From NCBI GenBank assembly GCA_964573885.1, contig CAZNLL010000019.1, forward strand, positions 1-40,986: a DNA stretch of 40,986 nt, in the 5' to 3' direction. Made by a program: the position numbers and the translations under genes. Below, one piece after another: positions 1-8,741 of the stretch; positions within the stretch are counted from its first letter, which is position 1, and every line of letters begins with the position of its first letter. This DNA is from CAZNLL01 sp964573885. Its GTDB lineage: Bacteria > Desulfobacterota > DSM-4660 > Desulfatiglandales > Desulfatiglandaceae. The notes under the pieces were generated by a model that did no database searches, was not told where the DNA came from, and worked only from the letters and a program-made list of their open reading frames with translations.

Positions 1-206
1 TTGCGGGCCACCACAAAGCCGTCACCCCCGTTATTGCCCACCCCCGAGAACACGACGAAACGTTTGTTCCTGATTCCCAAGACCTCCAGGATGACGGCAT
101 AGGTGGCCAGCCCCGCATTCTCCATGAGGAGTTCTTCCTGGATGCCGTATTTCTCAATAGCGGTCCTGTCCAGGGAGCGCATTTCAGAAACGCTGCTTAC
201 CTTCAT
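1..206 (-). CDS. nnr: NAD(P)H-hydrate epimerase (YjeF N-terminal domain), 5' part only
   Basis: The gene runs off the left edge, so only about 68 N-terminal residues are visible. They contain the glycine-rich GVGNNGGDGFVVAR motif of the YjeF_N fold, preceded by the helix with MENAG. The family epimerises S/R-NAD(P)HX, a damaged form of the reduced cofactor; in many bacteria it is fused to the ADP-dependent dehydratase, which would lie outside the window. The ATG at 206 has a strong Shine-Dalgarno (AAAGGAGG about 5-6 bases upstream). It follows the decarboxylase homologue on the same strand after 129 bases. Whether this is the fused or single-domain form cannot be seen. Confidence 0.9.
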   Translation of the reverse strand, partial: MKVSSVSEMRSLDRTAIEKYGIQEELLMENAGLATYAVILEVLGIRNKRFVVFSGVGNNGGDGFVVAR

Positions 207-335
207 ATTTTCCTCCTTTTGCCGGGCCGGCCCATGATTTAAGGTCCTCTTTATATCGTCAGGTCCCCTTTCCTGTCAATCATGGCCGTCTCCTCCGGCC
301 GGAAAGGGGAGACCCATTTTCCCTGAAAAGGGGGC

Positions 336-1466
336 CTAAAGCTTGACAGGGCACATGCTCCTGGCCGGCAAATAGTGTTCGGGGACCCGGCGAGGAGAGG
401 CCGGGCCTCCGGCATGGGGTTCACGGGCCCCGGCGTTGGTAAAGAGCAAAATGTCCCCCTTTTCCACGGGCGGCAAAGGCCCCATTTCCCATGGTCCGCG
501 GTCGGGCCCATGACCGGCCCAGACGATACGGCTTGGGACAGTGGCCTCTTCATGGGGCCTCGAGAAGTTATGGGCTTGGTGAGACAGGCCCCTTAGGCCC
601 AAGGCCCCCATGTCCGCATCAAGGGTTATGAGGGTGTAGGTGCCCTCCCTCCGGGTCTGGATGGCCTTTGTCAAGAGGATGCCGGCCCCGGCGATTGCCA
701 GAGGACCCGGTTCAAGCCACAGAGAGGTATCGGGGTGGTTTTCTCTGATACTTTCCAGGTTGCCCCCCGTGGCCGGGATGTCCAGGGAGCTGTGGGCCGG
801 ACCTGCGGCTGTGCCCGCTCCATTGCCAAGGCTCCACAGGGACACGCCGGAAAAGAAACCCCCTAAGCTTTCAAGACGCCATCGGAGCCCTTTGGGATCC
901 TCGCGCAGGGAGAGGGCCTCCACGGCCTCCAGGTGAATGCCCATCAGGAAGCATCCTGCGTTCTTCAAGAGGGTGGAGATTTCTTTCAGTTCTTCCTCTT
1001 TCACCTCGTCCTGGGGATTTTTTTCCTTTCCCAGAGAAAAGGAGAGCATAATCTCCCTGTTTTTAAAAAGTCCGGCCCGGCCCTTGAGGGTATAGGGATC
1101 GGCCGGTACCAGGGGCGTAGCCCCGGGCTTGAAAGCGCCGATAGACTCTCCGGGGCCCAGGGAATGGAGGGGGCCGAGCAACACCCGGTCCGGATCCATG
1201 CGGGGAAAACGTGTCATCAGGGAGGAGAACTCTCTCAAGGACAGGCATCTAAAGGCCAGGCCCATTTCAAAGGCCTTCTGCAGTATCTTGGGGTGGGGAT
1301 TGGCACTTATCCGGTAGAAGAGCTTGTCAACCGTGTCAATAGAAAAGAGATCAAAGAAGACTTCATTGAGTGTCTCGGCGTTATAAACCAGGAGCGGGCA
1401 TCTCTGGTCCGCCAGGGACTTGAGTTCATCAACCCGCTCCAACCGCCATTGTTCCTCAGGCTCCAT
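336..1466 (-). CDS. Diaminopimelate decarboxylase-fold protein lacking catalytic residues
   Basis: This 376-residue protein aligns by eye with the LysA-type (fold III, PLP barrel) decarboxylases, most closely with the form fused to aspartate kinase. Shared blocks are FYRISANPHPKIL near residue 50, the LWLEPG block in the second half, and a terminal domain ending PPVEKGDILLFTNAGA. The residues that matter are changed: the PLP lysine of the usual YAxKAN motif is serine (codon AGT), the EPGR arginine is proline, and the catalytic CESGD-type motif reads HGPDRGPW. The frame is intact and an in-frame TAA lies just upstream of the ATG, so it is not an obvious pseudogene by frameshift. I infer a pseudoenzyme or an early-decaying gene, not an active decarboxylase. 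No aspartate kinase domain is attached. Confidence 0.75.
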   Translation of the reverse strand: MEPEEQWRLERVDELKSLADQRCPLLVYNAETLNEVFFDLFSIDTVDKLFYRISANPHPKILQKAFEMGLAFRCLSLREFSSLMTRFPRMDPDRVLLGPLHSLGPGESIGAFKPGATPLVPADPYTLKGRAGLFKNREIMLSFSLGKEKNPQDEVKEEELKEISTLLKNAGCFLMGIHLEAVEALSLREDPKGLRWRLESLGGFFSGVSLWSLGNGAGTAAGPAHSSLDIPATGGNLESIRENHPDTSLWLEPGPLAIAGAGILLTKAIQTRREGTYTLITLDADMGALGLRGLSHQAHNFSRPHEEATVPSRIVWAGHGPDRGPWEMGPLPPVEKGDILLFTNAGAREPHAGGPASPRRVPEHYLPARSMCPVKL

Positions 1467-1615
1467 CGCGTACCTTTACCGGAGACGTTGTGTCCGAAGC
1501 CCCATCCGTTAAAGCTCTTTTTACAGGGGTGGGTCGATTCCAACGGGGGATAAAGATGTCTCTTTCATCATAATCTTAATGCCCCCGGGTTACAAGGGCC
1601 GGGTCCACAATCCTG

Positions 1616-1645
1616 TTGACCCTAAAAAAGAGAGTGGATTATAAA
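1616..1645 (+). promoter_or_regulatory. Candidate sigma-70-type promoter for the ABC ATPase
   Basis: TTGACC at 1616-1621 and TATAAA at 1640-1645 are separated by 18 bases, about 50 bases before the ATG at 1700. The site is in the divergent gap between the decarboxylase homologue and the ABC ATPase. Assignment is by consensus match only. Confidence 0.45.
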
Positions 1646-1699
1646 CGGGACGGGGTTCAATAGTTTTTTCCACCACCTCAAGCGGGTAGGATCTCAGAT

Positions 1700-2770
1700 A
1701 TGGCATCCCTCACCCTCAAGGGGGTTACAAAGCGATTTGAAAAGATCACCGTCCTCTCCCGGGTGGATCTCCACGTGGAAGACGGGGAATTCTGCGTGCT
1801 CCTGGGGCCTTCGGGTTGCGGCAAGAGTACCCTCCTTAATATCGTGGCCGGCCTGGTGCCCCAAGACGAGGGAACGGTGATGCTCAATGGAAAGTCCATT
1901 GATCGATCGGCCCCCCGGGACAGGGATATGGCCATGGTCTTTCAGAACTACGCCCTCTATCCCCACATGACAGTGGCCCAGAACCTGGGCTTCGGTTTAC
2001 GCATGCGGGGCACGGCCGGGGAGGAGATCCAGAGCAGGGTCTTGGAGGCCGTCAGGCTTTTGGGAATCGGGGACCTCCTCGAGAGAAAACCCAGGGAACT
2101 TTCCGGAGGACAGCGGCAGCGGGTGGCCATGGGCCGGGCCCTGGTGAGGCGGCCCACCCTCTTCTTGCTTGATGAGCCCTTGAGTAATTTGGATGCGCGG
2201 CTCCGGTCCAGTGTAAGACTGGAACTTAAGCGGCTCCATGGCGAACTGAAGGGGACATTTCTCTATGTCACCCATGACCAGGTGGAGGCCATGACCCTGG
2301 GTGACAGGGTGGCGGTCATGGGAGAGGGCCGGATCCACCAGTTTGGGAGGCCGGAGAACATCTATGCCCGTCCTGCAGATACCTTTGTAGCCACTTTTAT
2401 CGGGTCCCCGGAGATGAACCTTTATGAGGGCCTGCTGTTCCATGAAGGGGGCCAGGCCTTTTTTGAGGGACCGGGCTTTCGCCTGGGGCTTGGGGCCTCT
2501 GAGGGGCAATTCAAGGAAGGGGAAGTAGAACTCGGTGTACGCCCTGAGGACATCCGGGTCGGTAAGAATGAATCTCTCAAGGCCGTGGTGGAGATGATGA
2601 GCGATGCAGGCTCGGAGAAATATGTCCACGCCCGTCTCGGCCGGGCCAAGGTGACCGTTCGCGTGGAGAAAGACGCCTCCTGCCGAGAGGGAGAAGTCCT
2701 GGGCCTGGGCATTGAGCCCCGCCGGACCCATATCTTTCGCGATGGCCGCCGTATCAGGACCGGGGACTGA
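1700..2770 (+). CDS. ABC transporter ATPase, MalK/UgpC (sugar) type
   Basis: The 356-residue protein has all ABC motifs in order: Walker A GPSGCGKST (36-44), Q-loop Q82 in FQNYALYPHM, signature LSGGQRQR (134-141), Walker B LFLLDEP (154-160), D-loop and switch H192. After about residue 235 comes a TOBE/OB-type extension with GVRPEDI, as in MalK, UgpC and MsmK. The family powers import of sugars or glycerol-phosphate. No permease or binding-protein gene lies next to it, so it either serves transporters encoded elsewhere or is a shared ATPase. The substrate cannot be inferred. The next gene on the strand starts 116 bases downstream. Confidence 0.93.
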   Translation: MASLTLKGVTKRFEKITVLSRVDLHVEDGEFCVLLGPSGCGKSTLLNIVAGLVPQDEGTVMLNGKSIDRSAPRDRDMAMVFQNYALYPHMTVAQNLGFGLRMRGTAGEEIQSRVLEAVRLLGIGDLLERKPRELSGGQRQRVAMGRALVRRPTLFLLDEPLSNLDARLRSSVRLELKRLHGELKGTFLYVTHDQVEAMTLGDRVAVMGEGRIHQFGRPENIYARPADTFVATFIGSPEMNLYEGLLFHEGGQAFFEGPGFRLGLGASEGQFKEGEVELGVRPEDIRVGKNESLKAVVEMMSDAGSEKYVHARLGRAKVTVRVEKDASCREGEVLGLGIEPRRTHIFRDGRRIRTGD

Positions 2771-2886
2771 AAAGGGCGGGCCGGAGAATCGGCGGGGAAG
2801 CCTTGTCAGGGATGAAACAATGGCGTATAAGGGAAAGAGGACGGGATCGAGGGCCCTGTTTATTGAAAGTGCCGGGGGAATAACGC

Positions 2887-4272
2887 TTGGGGGAGAAAGA
2901 AGACAAGGGAAGGTCTGAGACCAGGAAGCATGGATTTACCGCCTGGTTGAGGCCCAAATTCCTGGGAAAAAGCAAGCAGGACAGCCTGGTTGACACCGAA
3001 TTCCTCGCCGATCTATCCGATATGGACAGGGTGGACCGCTACGAGATTATTGATCGCCTGGGACAGGGGAGCATGGGCGTGGTTTACCTGGGAAGAGATC
3101 CTTACATTAAACGAAAGGTGGCCATCAAGGTGACCCGTCCTGGAGCCCATGTGAAGGGGGAGAAGGCCCATCGATACCGGGAGAGGTTCTTTACCGAGGC
3201 CCAGTCCGTAGGGGGGCTTTTGCATTCCAATATTGTGGCGGTATACGATGCGGGCATGTACAAGGATTTCTGTTACATGACCATGGAATATATCGACGGA
3301 CCGACCCTGGAGAAGTTTTGCCAGAAGGATTACCTGCTTCCCATTCCCAATGCAGTACAGGTGGTCATCACCACTTGCAAGGCCCTGGACTATGCCCACA
3401 AGCGAGGCGTGGTTCACAGGGATATCAAGCCTGGCAATATTATGCTGAGCAAGGCGGGTTATGTGAAAATATCGGATTTCGGAATCGCCCAGATCAAATC
3501 CGAACAGTCGGTTTCAGAGGGGGTCATCGGCTCTTCCAGCTATATGTCCCCCGAACAGGTGAAGGATGTGCCCGACGACAATAAGACCGATATCTTTTCT
3601 CTGGGCTGTATCTTCTATGAACTCCTTACCGGGGAAAAGGCCTTCCCCGGGGAAGAAGATTTCACCGTCATGTATAAGATCGTGAGAGAGGACCCGGTGC
3701 CCATCGAAGAGATCCGGCCCGAGGTGCCCGGGGTGTTGAGCGACATCGTGGAAAAGGCGCTGGTCAAGGACCCTCAAAAGAGATACCAGACCTGCGGCGA
3801 TTTCGCCTATGATTTGAGCGTAGCCCTGAGGGACTTGAGGGGGACGGTCACCCGACCTGAATTTGAAGATGTCATCGACTATATCCACGGCTCCCCCTTT
3901 TTTGAAGAATTCTCAGATGAACAAATCAAAGAGATCCTGGGGGCCAGCAAGATTGTCAACGTTCCCAAGGGAGAAGTCGTGGTCACGGAAGGAGAGATCG
4001 ACGACTCTTTCTATATCGTGCTCAGCGGGAGTGCCGCCGTTCACAAAAACGATGAAAAGATCGGCTTTATCGGCAGGGGGGAGTGCTTCGGTGAAATGGC
4101 CCTTATAAGCGGTCAAGTGCGATCAGCAACCGTTTCGGCGGAAACGGAATGCGTCCTTCTGAAGATCGGTGCCGGTTTGCTGGACAGGGCCTCCACCTCT
4201 GTGCAGCTGCTTTTCCTGAGACAATTCGCCCTTACCCTGGTGAAACGGCTCTCCACGGGGGTCCATAAATAG
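2887..4272 (+). CDS. Ser/Thr protein kinase with C-terminal cyclic nucleotide-binding domain
   Basis: Residues 50-320 form a bacterial Hanks-type kinase: GQGSMGVVYLG glycine loop (59-69), VAIK lysine K81, HRDIKPGN (177-184) with catalytic D179, DFG (197-199) and SPE (221-223). Residues about 333-461 form a cyclic nucleotide-binding domain; its phosphate-binding cassette keeps FGEMAL and the following RSATV arginine, so it should be able to bind cAMP or cGMP. No transmembrane segment is seen, so the kinase should be cytoplasmic. The start is TTG at 2887, supported by GGGGGAA seven bases upstream; the ATG at codon 46 has no ribosome site. It faces UspA tail to tail, ten bases away. I infer a nucleotide-gated kinase; its substrates are unknown. 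Confidence 0.92.
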   Translation: MGEKEDKGRSETRKHGFTAWLRPKFLGKSKQDSLVDTEFLADLSDMDRVDRYEIIDRLGQGSMGVVYLGRDPYIKRKVAIKVTRPGAHVKGEKAHRYRERFFTEAQSVGGLLHSNIVAVYDAGMYKDFCYMTMEYIDGPTLEKFCQKDYLLPIPNAVQVVITTCKALDYAHKRGVVHRDIKPGNIMLSKAGYVKISDFGIAQIKSEQSVSEGVIGSSSYMSPEQVKDVPDDNKTDIFSLGCIFYELLTGEKAFPGEEDFTVMYKIVREDPVPIEEIRPEVPGVLSDIVEKALVKDPQKRYQTCGDFAYDLSVALRDLRGTVTRPEFEDVIDYIHGSPFFEEFSDEQIKEILGASKIVNVPKGEVVVTEGEIDDSFYIVLSGSAAVHKNDEKIGFIGRGECFGEMALISGQVRSATVSAETECVLLKIGAGLLDRASTSVQLLFLRQFALTLVKRLSTGVHK

Positions 4273-4282
4273 CCCCGGTCTG

Positions 4283-4753
4283 CTAATCAATCAGAAGTAC
4301 GGATACTCCTTTGACGGCGTGGAGCACCTTTTGGGAGACGCTTCCGAGCAGGAATCTTTCAATACCGGATAGGCCCCGCCGGCCTAAAACGACAAGGTGA
4401 TAACCAGACTCGGCCTCCTCAATGATATCCCGGGCGATCCCTTTTTTCTTGGTCTCAATCCTGGAGATGATGTTATCCTCTTCAAACCCCGCATTGAGGA
4501 GAAGTTCCTTGGCCTTGTTCAGGGCCTCCTTGACGAACTGGCGCTTTTTTTCCTCCAGGGAACAGAAAGCCCCCTGCTGGGCCAGAAAATAGGGCGTAAG
4601 ACTGGGGCTGTCCATGTCGCAGATGGCGGCCGTATCCGGGATCACGCTGAATAGGGTGATTCTGTGATCCGGTGTAAAGGACCGGGCTATGAACTCCACG
4701 GCCCTCATGGCATTCTCCGAATCATCAAAGGCGATCAATATTTTTTGTTTCAT
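4283..4753 (-). CDS. Universal stress protein, ATP-binding type
   Basis: A single 156-residue Usp domain. It starts KILIAFDDSENAMRAVEF and ends with the ATP-binding signature G-2x-G-9x-GS (G124, G127, G137-S138), so it belongs to the nucleotide-binding branch (MJ0577-like) and not the UspA branch that lacks ATP. It lies 45 bases downstream of the TIM-barrel/cyclic-nucleotide protein on the same strand, with its own strong ribosome site (GAGGAGG), so the two are probably cotranscribed. Context suggests a shared stress or nucleotide-sensing role. Confidence 0.92.
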   Translation of the reverse strand: MKQKILIAFDDSENAMRAVEFIARSFTPDHRITLFSVIPDTAAICDMDSPSLTPYFLAQQGAFCSLEEKKRQFVKEALNKAKELLLNAGFEEDNIISRIETKKKGIARDIIEEAESGYHLVVLGRRGLSGIERFLLGSVSQKVLHAVKGVSVLLID

Positions 4754-4798
4754 TTTCGGCCTCCTCTCTTTTCATCCCCAGCAAGGATGGGGGCCTTT

Positions 4799-7378
4799 TT
4801 AATGGTTCCTGATCCTTTTCTTGATATCCGAATAAAGACTGTCAAGCCGCAGGATACGTCTAAAAAGGGACAGGCAGATAAAGCCCATGAAACGGACCGC
4901 CAAATCTGAGCCGGTCTGAATGAACTCATTGAAGGCCTTTCTTTCAATAAAGGCCACCTTGCATGAGGTCAGGGTAACCACGCTCGCAGACCTGGGCTTG
5001 TCGTCTATAAGGGCCATTTCTCCAAAGATTTCTCCTTCCCCCAGCTCGCCGATGAGGATCTCTTGGAAATCTGAGGACAAACCCACCACCTTGACTCTCC
5101 CTTCGATGATGAAGTAGGCGCCGTCACCGTGGTCTCCTTCGGCGAAAACAGCCTGGTTGGCATTGAGGGTCTTCACCCTCTGGTATATTGCCGTCTTTTC
5201 ATCCTGGGCCAAGGTGGGAAGGAACTCCACCTTTTCCCCGCTTATTCGGCCCTGGAGATGCTCCACGCTGGGCATTTCCTCCTCCCGTCCGTCAAAGATA
5301 AGGTGAAGGGTGCGGATGGCCGCCTTGTATTTGTCGTTCAGATTCCTCAGCCTTTCAGGCAGGATGTTATAAAGCCGGTAAATCAGGTCATGGGCATACC
5401 CCAGGCTGTCCTTAAACAGGCCCTCCAAGCCTCTCCGGGACAAGACTCCGACGACTGTATGTTCCGTAAAGGCCTTTATGGTGGCCGACCGATTAATGTT
5501 ATAAAACAGGCTGATCTCACCGAAGATTTCTCCAGGTCCCATACAGGCCAGACAAGCGCCGTTGATATGGACCTCCACCTCCCCTTTCTTGATAAAATAC
5601 ATTTCATGGCCGGCCTCACCCTGACGGCAGATGACGTCCCCTTTTCGGTAAATCCTATCCGGTGAAAAGATCAGATTGAGGTGTTCGTTGCTGATGGTCC
5701 CGAAGAGGGCCCCACTGATGTTCTGGCAAATCAGATCTAATTCGCTTTTCTGAATGCTTCCGGTTTCTGCCTGAACAGGCAGCAGGAGATCATCTATATA
5801 GGTGGTTAAGTCCGATTTGATTCTGCGGGGCATCCTCATGAACTCCTGAGAGATGCGCTTGGCCTCTTCAACAGAAAGATACTTCTTGTCCTGGATTTTC
5901 CTGTAGACCAGGTATTCTCTGAGGGCCGGGAGGTCCTGTATGCCCGTCAGGAACTGATAAGCCGGTTCCTCAATGATTTCAGGGCCTATGAGCGCCCCCA
6001 ATTCCGCCCCAGAGAGCCGGTGCCGTCCCTCATCCACAAAGTCATGGTAGGATTTGGTGATGCGGGAGGTCTGGGCCTGGTGGATGACGGCCACATCCTC
6101 AGGCTTCAGGGGCTGGATCTGTTCGGCGACCACTTCAAAGTGATGGCCCATGCTGCGTAACAACTTGATGATAAGGGCGTTGTTAATGCCTCTCCCTGAT
6201 ACGTTACTGTGTACGTCCGCACTGTAAACCGGGGGGCTGAAAAGGAGGTTGCCATAATTGTCGGTGGCATGGACCCGGAGGAAGACTTTTTTGTCCAGGC
6301 ACCATTTCCCAACCCTTTCAGCCGCAACCAGGGGGTCTTCACCCTCTATATTGAAATGCCCCACATCGAGGGTGATGCCGAAATTCTTTTCCCGCGCCTC
6401 TTTGGGCAAGGAGGCAAGGATCTCATCCACACAGGCGATAAAGGTGTCGGAAGTCTGGGGTGTGCCTGTTTGACAATAGTTTTCAATAGTAACTCTCACA
6501 TCGCTACCGGCGGCTCTCTCAACCAAGCCGGCCAGTTCCTTGAGCCTGGAGGGAGAGATAAGGTGAAATACCACCGCACCCGCCCCAATGTCTTTGGCCA
6601 GGTCAATGGTCTGATACTGGACTTCAAGGCATCGGGTGGGGTCAAAAAACCGCTGCTTCCCTTTTGAAGGATTTGGGGACGGCGTGTAAGGGCCCACAAT
6701 GGGTGAGTGGATATCAATCTTGACCCCGCCCTTTAGACTGGCCTCCCTGATGACCGCTCGCCTGGCCGGGCTCAATTCTTCGGGAAGGAGGTTGGTGTAG
6801 TTGAAGGGATGAAAATCAATGCTGATTTCGATGCCTTCCAGATTTTCGTCCCTCACCTTGGCGATCAAGAGGAGGGGGTCGAATGTCTTGTTTTCCCAGA
6901 AGGTGGTGGCCCGCACGCGCTTGGGCCTCTTTGTCCTTTCCCATTTCTCATAATCAACGCGGCTTTTCAGGAAGTCGGTCTCATAATGCCGCGCAAAGTC
7001 GATGATCTGGGAATCCCGGTTCTCAGTTTCATCCTCGCCACAGAAGAAGAAATAGGGGGCGTGATCGTAAACCCAGCATGACTTGATCAAGAAAAAAGGA
7101 GAGTCCATAAGGCTTATGAAGGGCTTCTCCTTCGGCCTTTTCCTGGCAAGGTCAAAGAGATGGGTAAGGGTCTGCTCGGACAGTTCGCAGCCGTATACAG
7201 CTCTGGATTTGTGACGGGCGAGGAGCATGAGGGCCTCTTCGTGTGGAAGACCCAGTTTGGTCATCTGGCTGCGGGCCTTGGGGGAAAAGAAGTCGTCTTC
7301 CTTCAGGCTCTCATCCAAGATTTGGCGGAGTGCGTTACCGTCTTGGTTGGATATGGTTGTCTTGGCGAGATAATCCAT
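4799..7378 (-). CDS. Sugar isomerase-like TIM barrel fused to two cyclic nucleotide-binding domains
   Basis: An 859-residue protein with an unusual order. Residues 1-155 are unrecognised. About 165-430 form an AP endonuclease 2/xylose isomerase-like TIM barrel with the expected metal ligands: E299 in VTIENY, D338 and H341 in DVGHFN, H370 in RVHATD and E419 in VVAEQ. A helical linker follows. The first cyclic nucleotide domain (about 560-680) carries FGEISLF then NRSATI; the second (about 725-845) carries FGEMAL then PRSASV. Both keep the Glu and Arg that hold the cyclic phosphate and ribose. The barrel family includes isomerases, epimerases and endonuclease IV, so the reaction is open. The inference is an enzyme gated by cAMP or cGMP. 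It heads a likely operon with the universal stress protein and faces a kinase with the same sensor domain. Confidence 0.85.
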   Translation of the reverse strand: MDYLAKTTISNQDGNALRQILDESLKEDDFFSPKARSQMTKLGLPHEEALMLLARHKSRAVYGCELSEQTLTHLFDLARKRPKEKPFISLMDSPFFLIKSCWVYDHAPYFFFCGEDETENRDSQIIDFARHYETDFLKSRVDYEKWERTKRPKRVRATTFWENKTFDPLLLIAKVRDENLEGIEISIDFHPFNYTNLLPEELSPARRAVIREASLKGGVKIDIHSPIVGPYTPSPNPSKGKQRFFDPTRCLEVQYQTIDLAKDIGAGAVVFHLISPSRLKELAGLVERAAGSDVRVTIENYCQTGTPQTSDTFIACVDEILASLPKEAREKNFGITLDVGHFNIEGEDPLVAAERVGKWCLDKKVFLRVHATDNYGNLLFSPPVYSADVHSNVSGRGINNALIIKLLRSMGHHFEVVAEQIQPLKPEDVAVIHQAQTSRITKSYHDFVDEGRHRLSGAELGALIGPEIIEEPAYQFLTGIQDLPALREYLVYRKIQDKKYLSVEEAKRISQEFMRMPRRIKSDLTTYIDDLLLPVQAETGSIQKSELDLICQNISGALFGTISNEHLNLIFSPDRIYRKGDVICRQGEAGHEMYFIKKGEVEVHINGACLACMGPGEIFGEISLFYNINRSATIKAFTEHTVVGVLSRRGLEGLFKDSLGYAHDLIYRLYNILPERLRNLNDKYKAAIRTLHLIFDGREEEMPSVEHLQGRISGEKVEFLPTLAQDEKTAIYQRVKTLNANQAVFAEGDHGDGAYFIIEGRVKVVGLSSDFQEILIGELGEGEIFGEMALIDDKPRSASVVTLTSCKVAFIERKAFNEFIQTGSDLAVRFMGFICLSLFRRILRLDSLYSDIKKRIRNH

Positions 7379-7569
7379 GGCTTTTTCTTGTAATCCACCC
7401 TGCCGTTCCCTACTCCATCACTAAAACAGACTTTCCCAGGCGTGTCAAATGCTAAGGAAAACACCCTGTCATTTCCTCTCTGGCTCCTCCAAAAGACCTG
7501 GCCGCCTTTCTTGATCCTGGGCCGGGGGGAAAAGCTCTTTCGCCCATAAATCTCGTGAGGAGGCCGGTG

Positions 7570-8493
7570 TTAATCCAGGAGGCTCAGCCAGAAGATGAAG
7601 GTCAAAAAGGAGAGGAGGGTGGTTATAGAAATAGCGGCCGAGGCGAGGGGTGTGGATCCCTTCATCTCGCCGGCCATGACATAGGTCACGGTGGCCGTGG
7701 GGGAGGCCAGGAGTATCATGCCCGGTGTGAACAGGGCCGGAGAGATTCCTAGCCAATGATAGGTGCAGAACCCAAGGCCGGGGAGGATAAGGAGTTTGAG
7801 AAAGCCGGCCCCCAGGCTCACGGCGAGATAGGACTTCATGAGGCCAAAGGAAAGGGAGGCGCCTATGACCAGCAGGGCAAGGGGCAGGGCCATTCCGCTA
7901 ATGATGTCAAAGGTCCTGTTGATGGGAGTTGGGAGGGGGATGCCACAGAGAGAAAACAGGATGCCTCCCAGGGCCGATAGGATTACGGGATTTACGGCTA
8001 CCTTTTTCAAGAAAAAGAGGGGGCTTGTTTGATTTTCATCCCTTTGTGAAAAGGCCTGGAGCCCAAGGACGGCCAGGATATTCTGCAGAAGCAGGAGAAA
8101 TGGTGCCAGGATACTGGAAAGGGTGAACCCCTCCTTGCCGAGGAGATAGTAGGCTACGGCAAGCCCCATGTATCCAAGATTACCATGAAAAGAACTCTGC
8201 AAAAAGGTCCCTGATTCAGGGCGGGGTATTGAAAAGAGGCGGCCTAGGGCCAGGGAAATCAGGAAAACTGCAGGCACAGGGATCAGGGTCCCCGTGAGGA
8301 GGAGGGGATGAAAATAGGCCTCAAAGCCGGCCGCCGCCACAGTCTGGAAAATCATGGCTGGAATGGCCAGGTAGTACACCATCCTGTTGAGGGGTTCGAG
8401 AAAATGGGGAGGGAAGAATCCCCGGGATCGGAGTAAGGCGCCCAGGAGGATGACCAAAAATACGGGGACGATGGTGTGAATGACGGAGATCAT
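7570..8493 (-). CDS. Auxin efflux carrier (AEC) family transporter
   Basis: The 307-residue protein is hydrophobic throughout, with about ten predicted membrane spans in two halves. It has the family marks: FHGNLGYMGLAVAYYLLG in the first half and the NP then SP-containing segments (VNPVILSALGG; LASPTATVTYVMAGE) in the second. AEC proteins such as MdcF and YwkB export or import small carboxylates in the inner membrane; the substrate here is unknown. Its ATG overlaps the stop of the small upstream gene (ATGA), which indicates translational coupling. Confidence 0.9.
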   Translation of the reverse strand: MISVIHTIVPVFLVILLGALLRSRGFFPPHFLEPLNRMVYYLAIPAMIFQTVAAAGFEAYFHPLLLTGTLIPVPAVFLISLALGRLFSIPRPESGTFLQSSFHGNLGYMGLAVAYYLLGKEGFTLSSILAPFLLLLQNILAVLGLQAFSQRDENQTSPLFFLKKVAVNPVILSALGGILFSLCGIPLPTPINRTFDIISGMALPLALLVIGASLSFGLMKSYLAVSLGAGFLKLLILPGLGFCTYHWLGISPALFTPGMILLASPTATVTYVMAGEMKGSTPLASAAISITTLLSFLTFIFWLSLLD

Positions 8494-8741
8494 GGCCTTT
8501 CAGGAGGGGATATTCGGTCCGCCTCTTCCCTCAATTCGGAGAGGATTTCCAAAATCTCCCCTTCAAAAGAGGCCGGGGCATCGACCTTTCCCCATCCCTT
8601 TTGGGTCTGAAAAAGGCCGTCAAAGGCGGTATCATGGTAAGATCTTATGGCGTGGGGTATGCCTCGTTCAGAGAGGATGGAGTCCAAGAGCTGGGCCTCA
8701 AATTCATTATCCAGAATGGCGATCTTCTTATATCCCTCCAT
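8490..8741 (-). CDS. Small DUF2007-like putative signalling protein
   Basis: An 83-residue protein starting MEGYKKIAILDNEFEAQLL and containing LSERGIPHAIRSYHD, the pattern of small ferredoxin-like-fold DUF2007 domains (substitution of a short strand, an E-A-L helix, then a strand with GIP). Function of the family is not settled. ATG at 8741 is preferred because a G-rich ribosome site lies about seven bases upstream; an in-frame GTG at 8756 is the alternative. It overlaps the IscU-like gene by 14 bases and the AEC gene by 4, so the three are likely one transcript. Confidence 0.7.
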   Translation of the reverse strand: MEGYKKIAILDNEFEAQLLDSILSERGIPHAIRSYHDTAFDGLFQTQKGWGKVDAPASFEGEILEILSELREEADRISPPERP

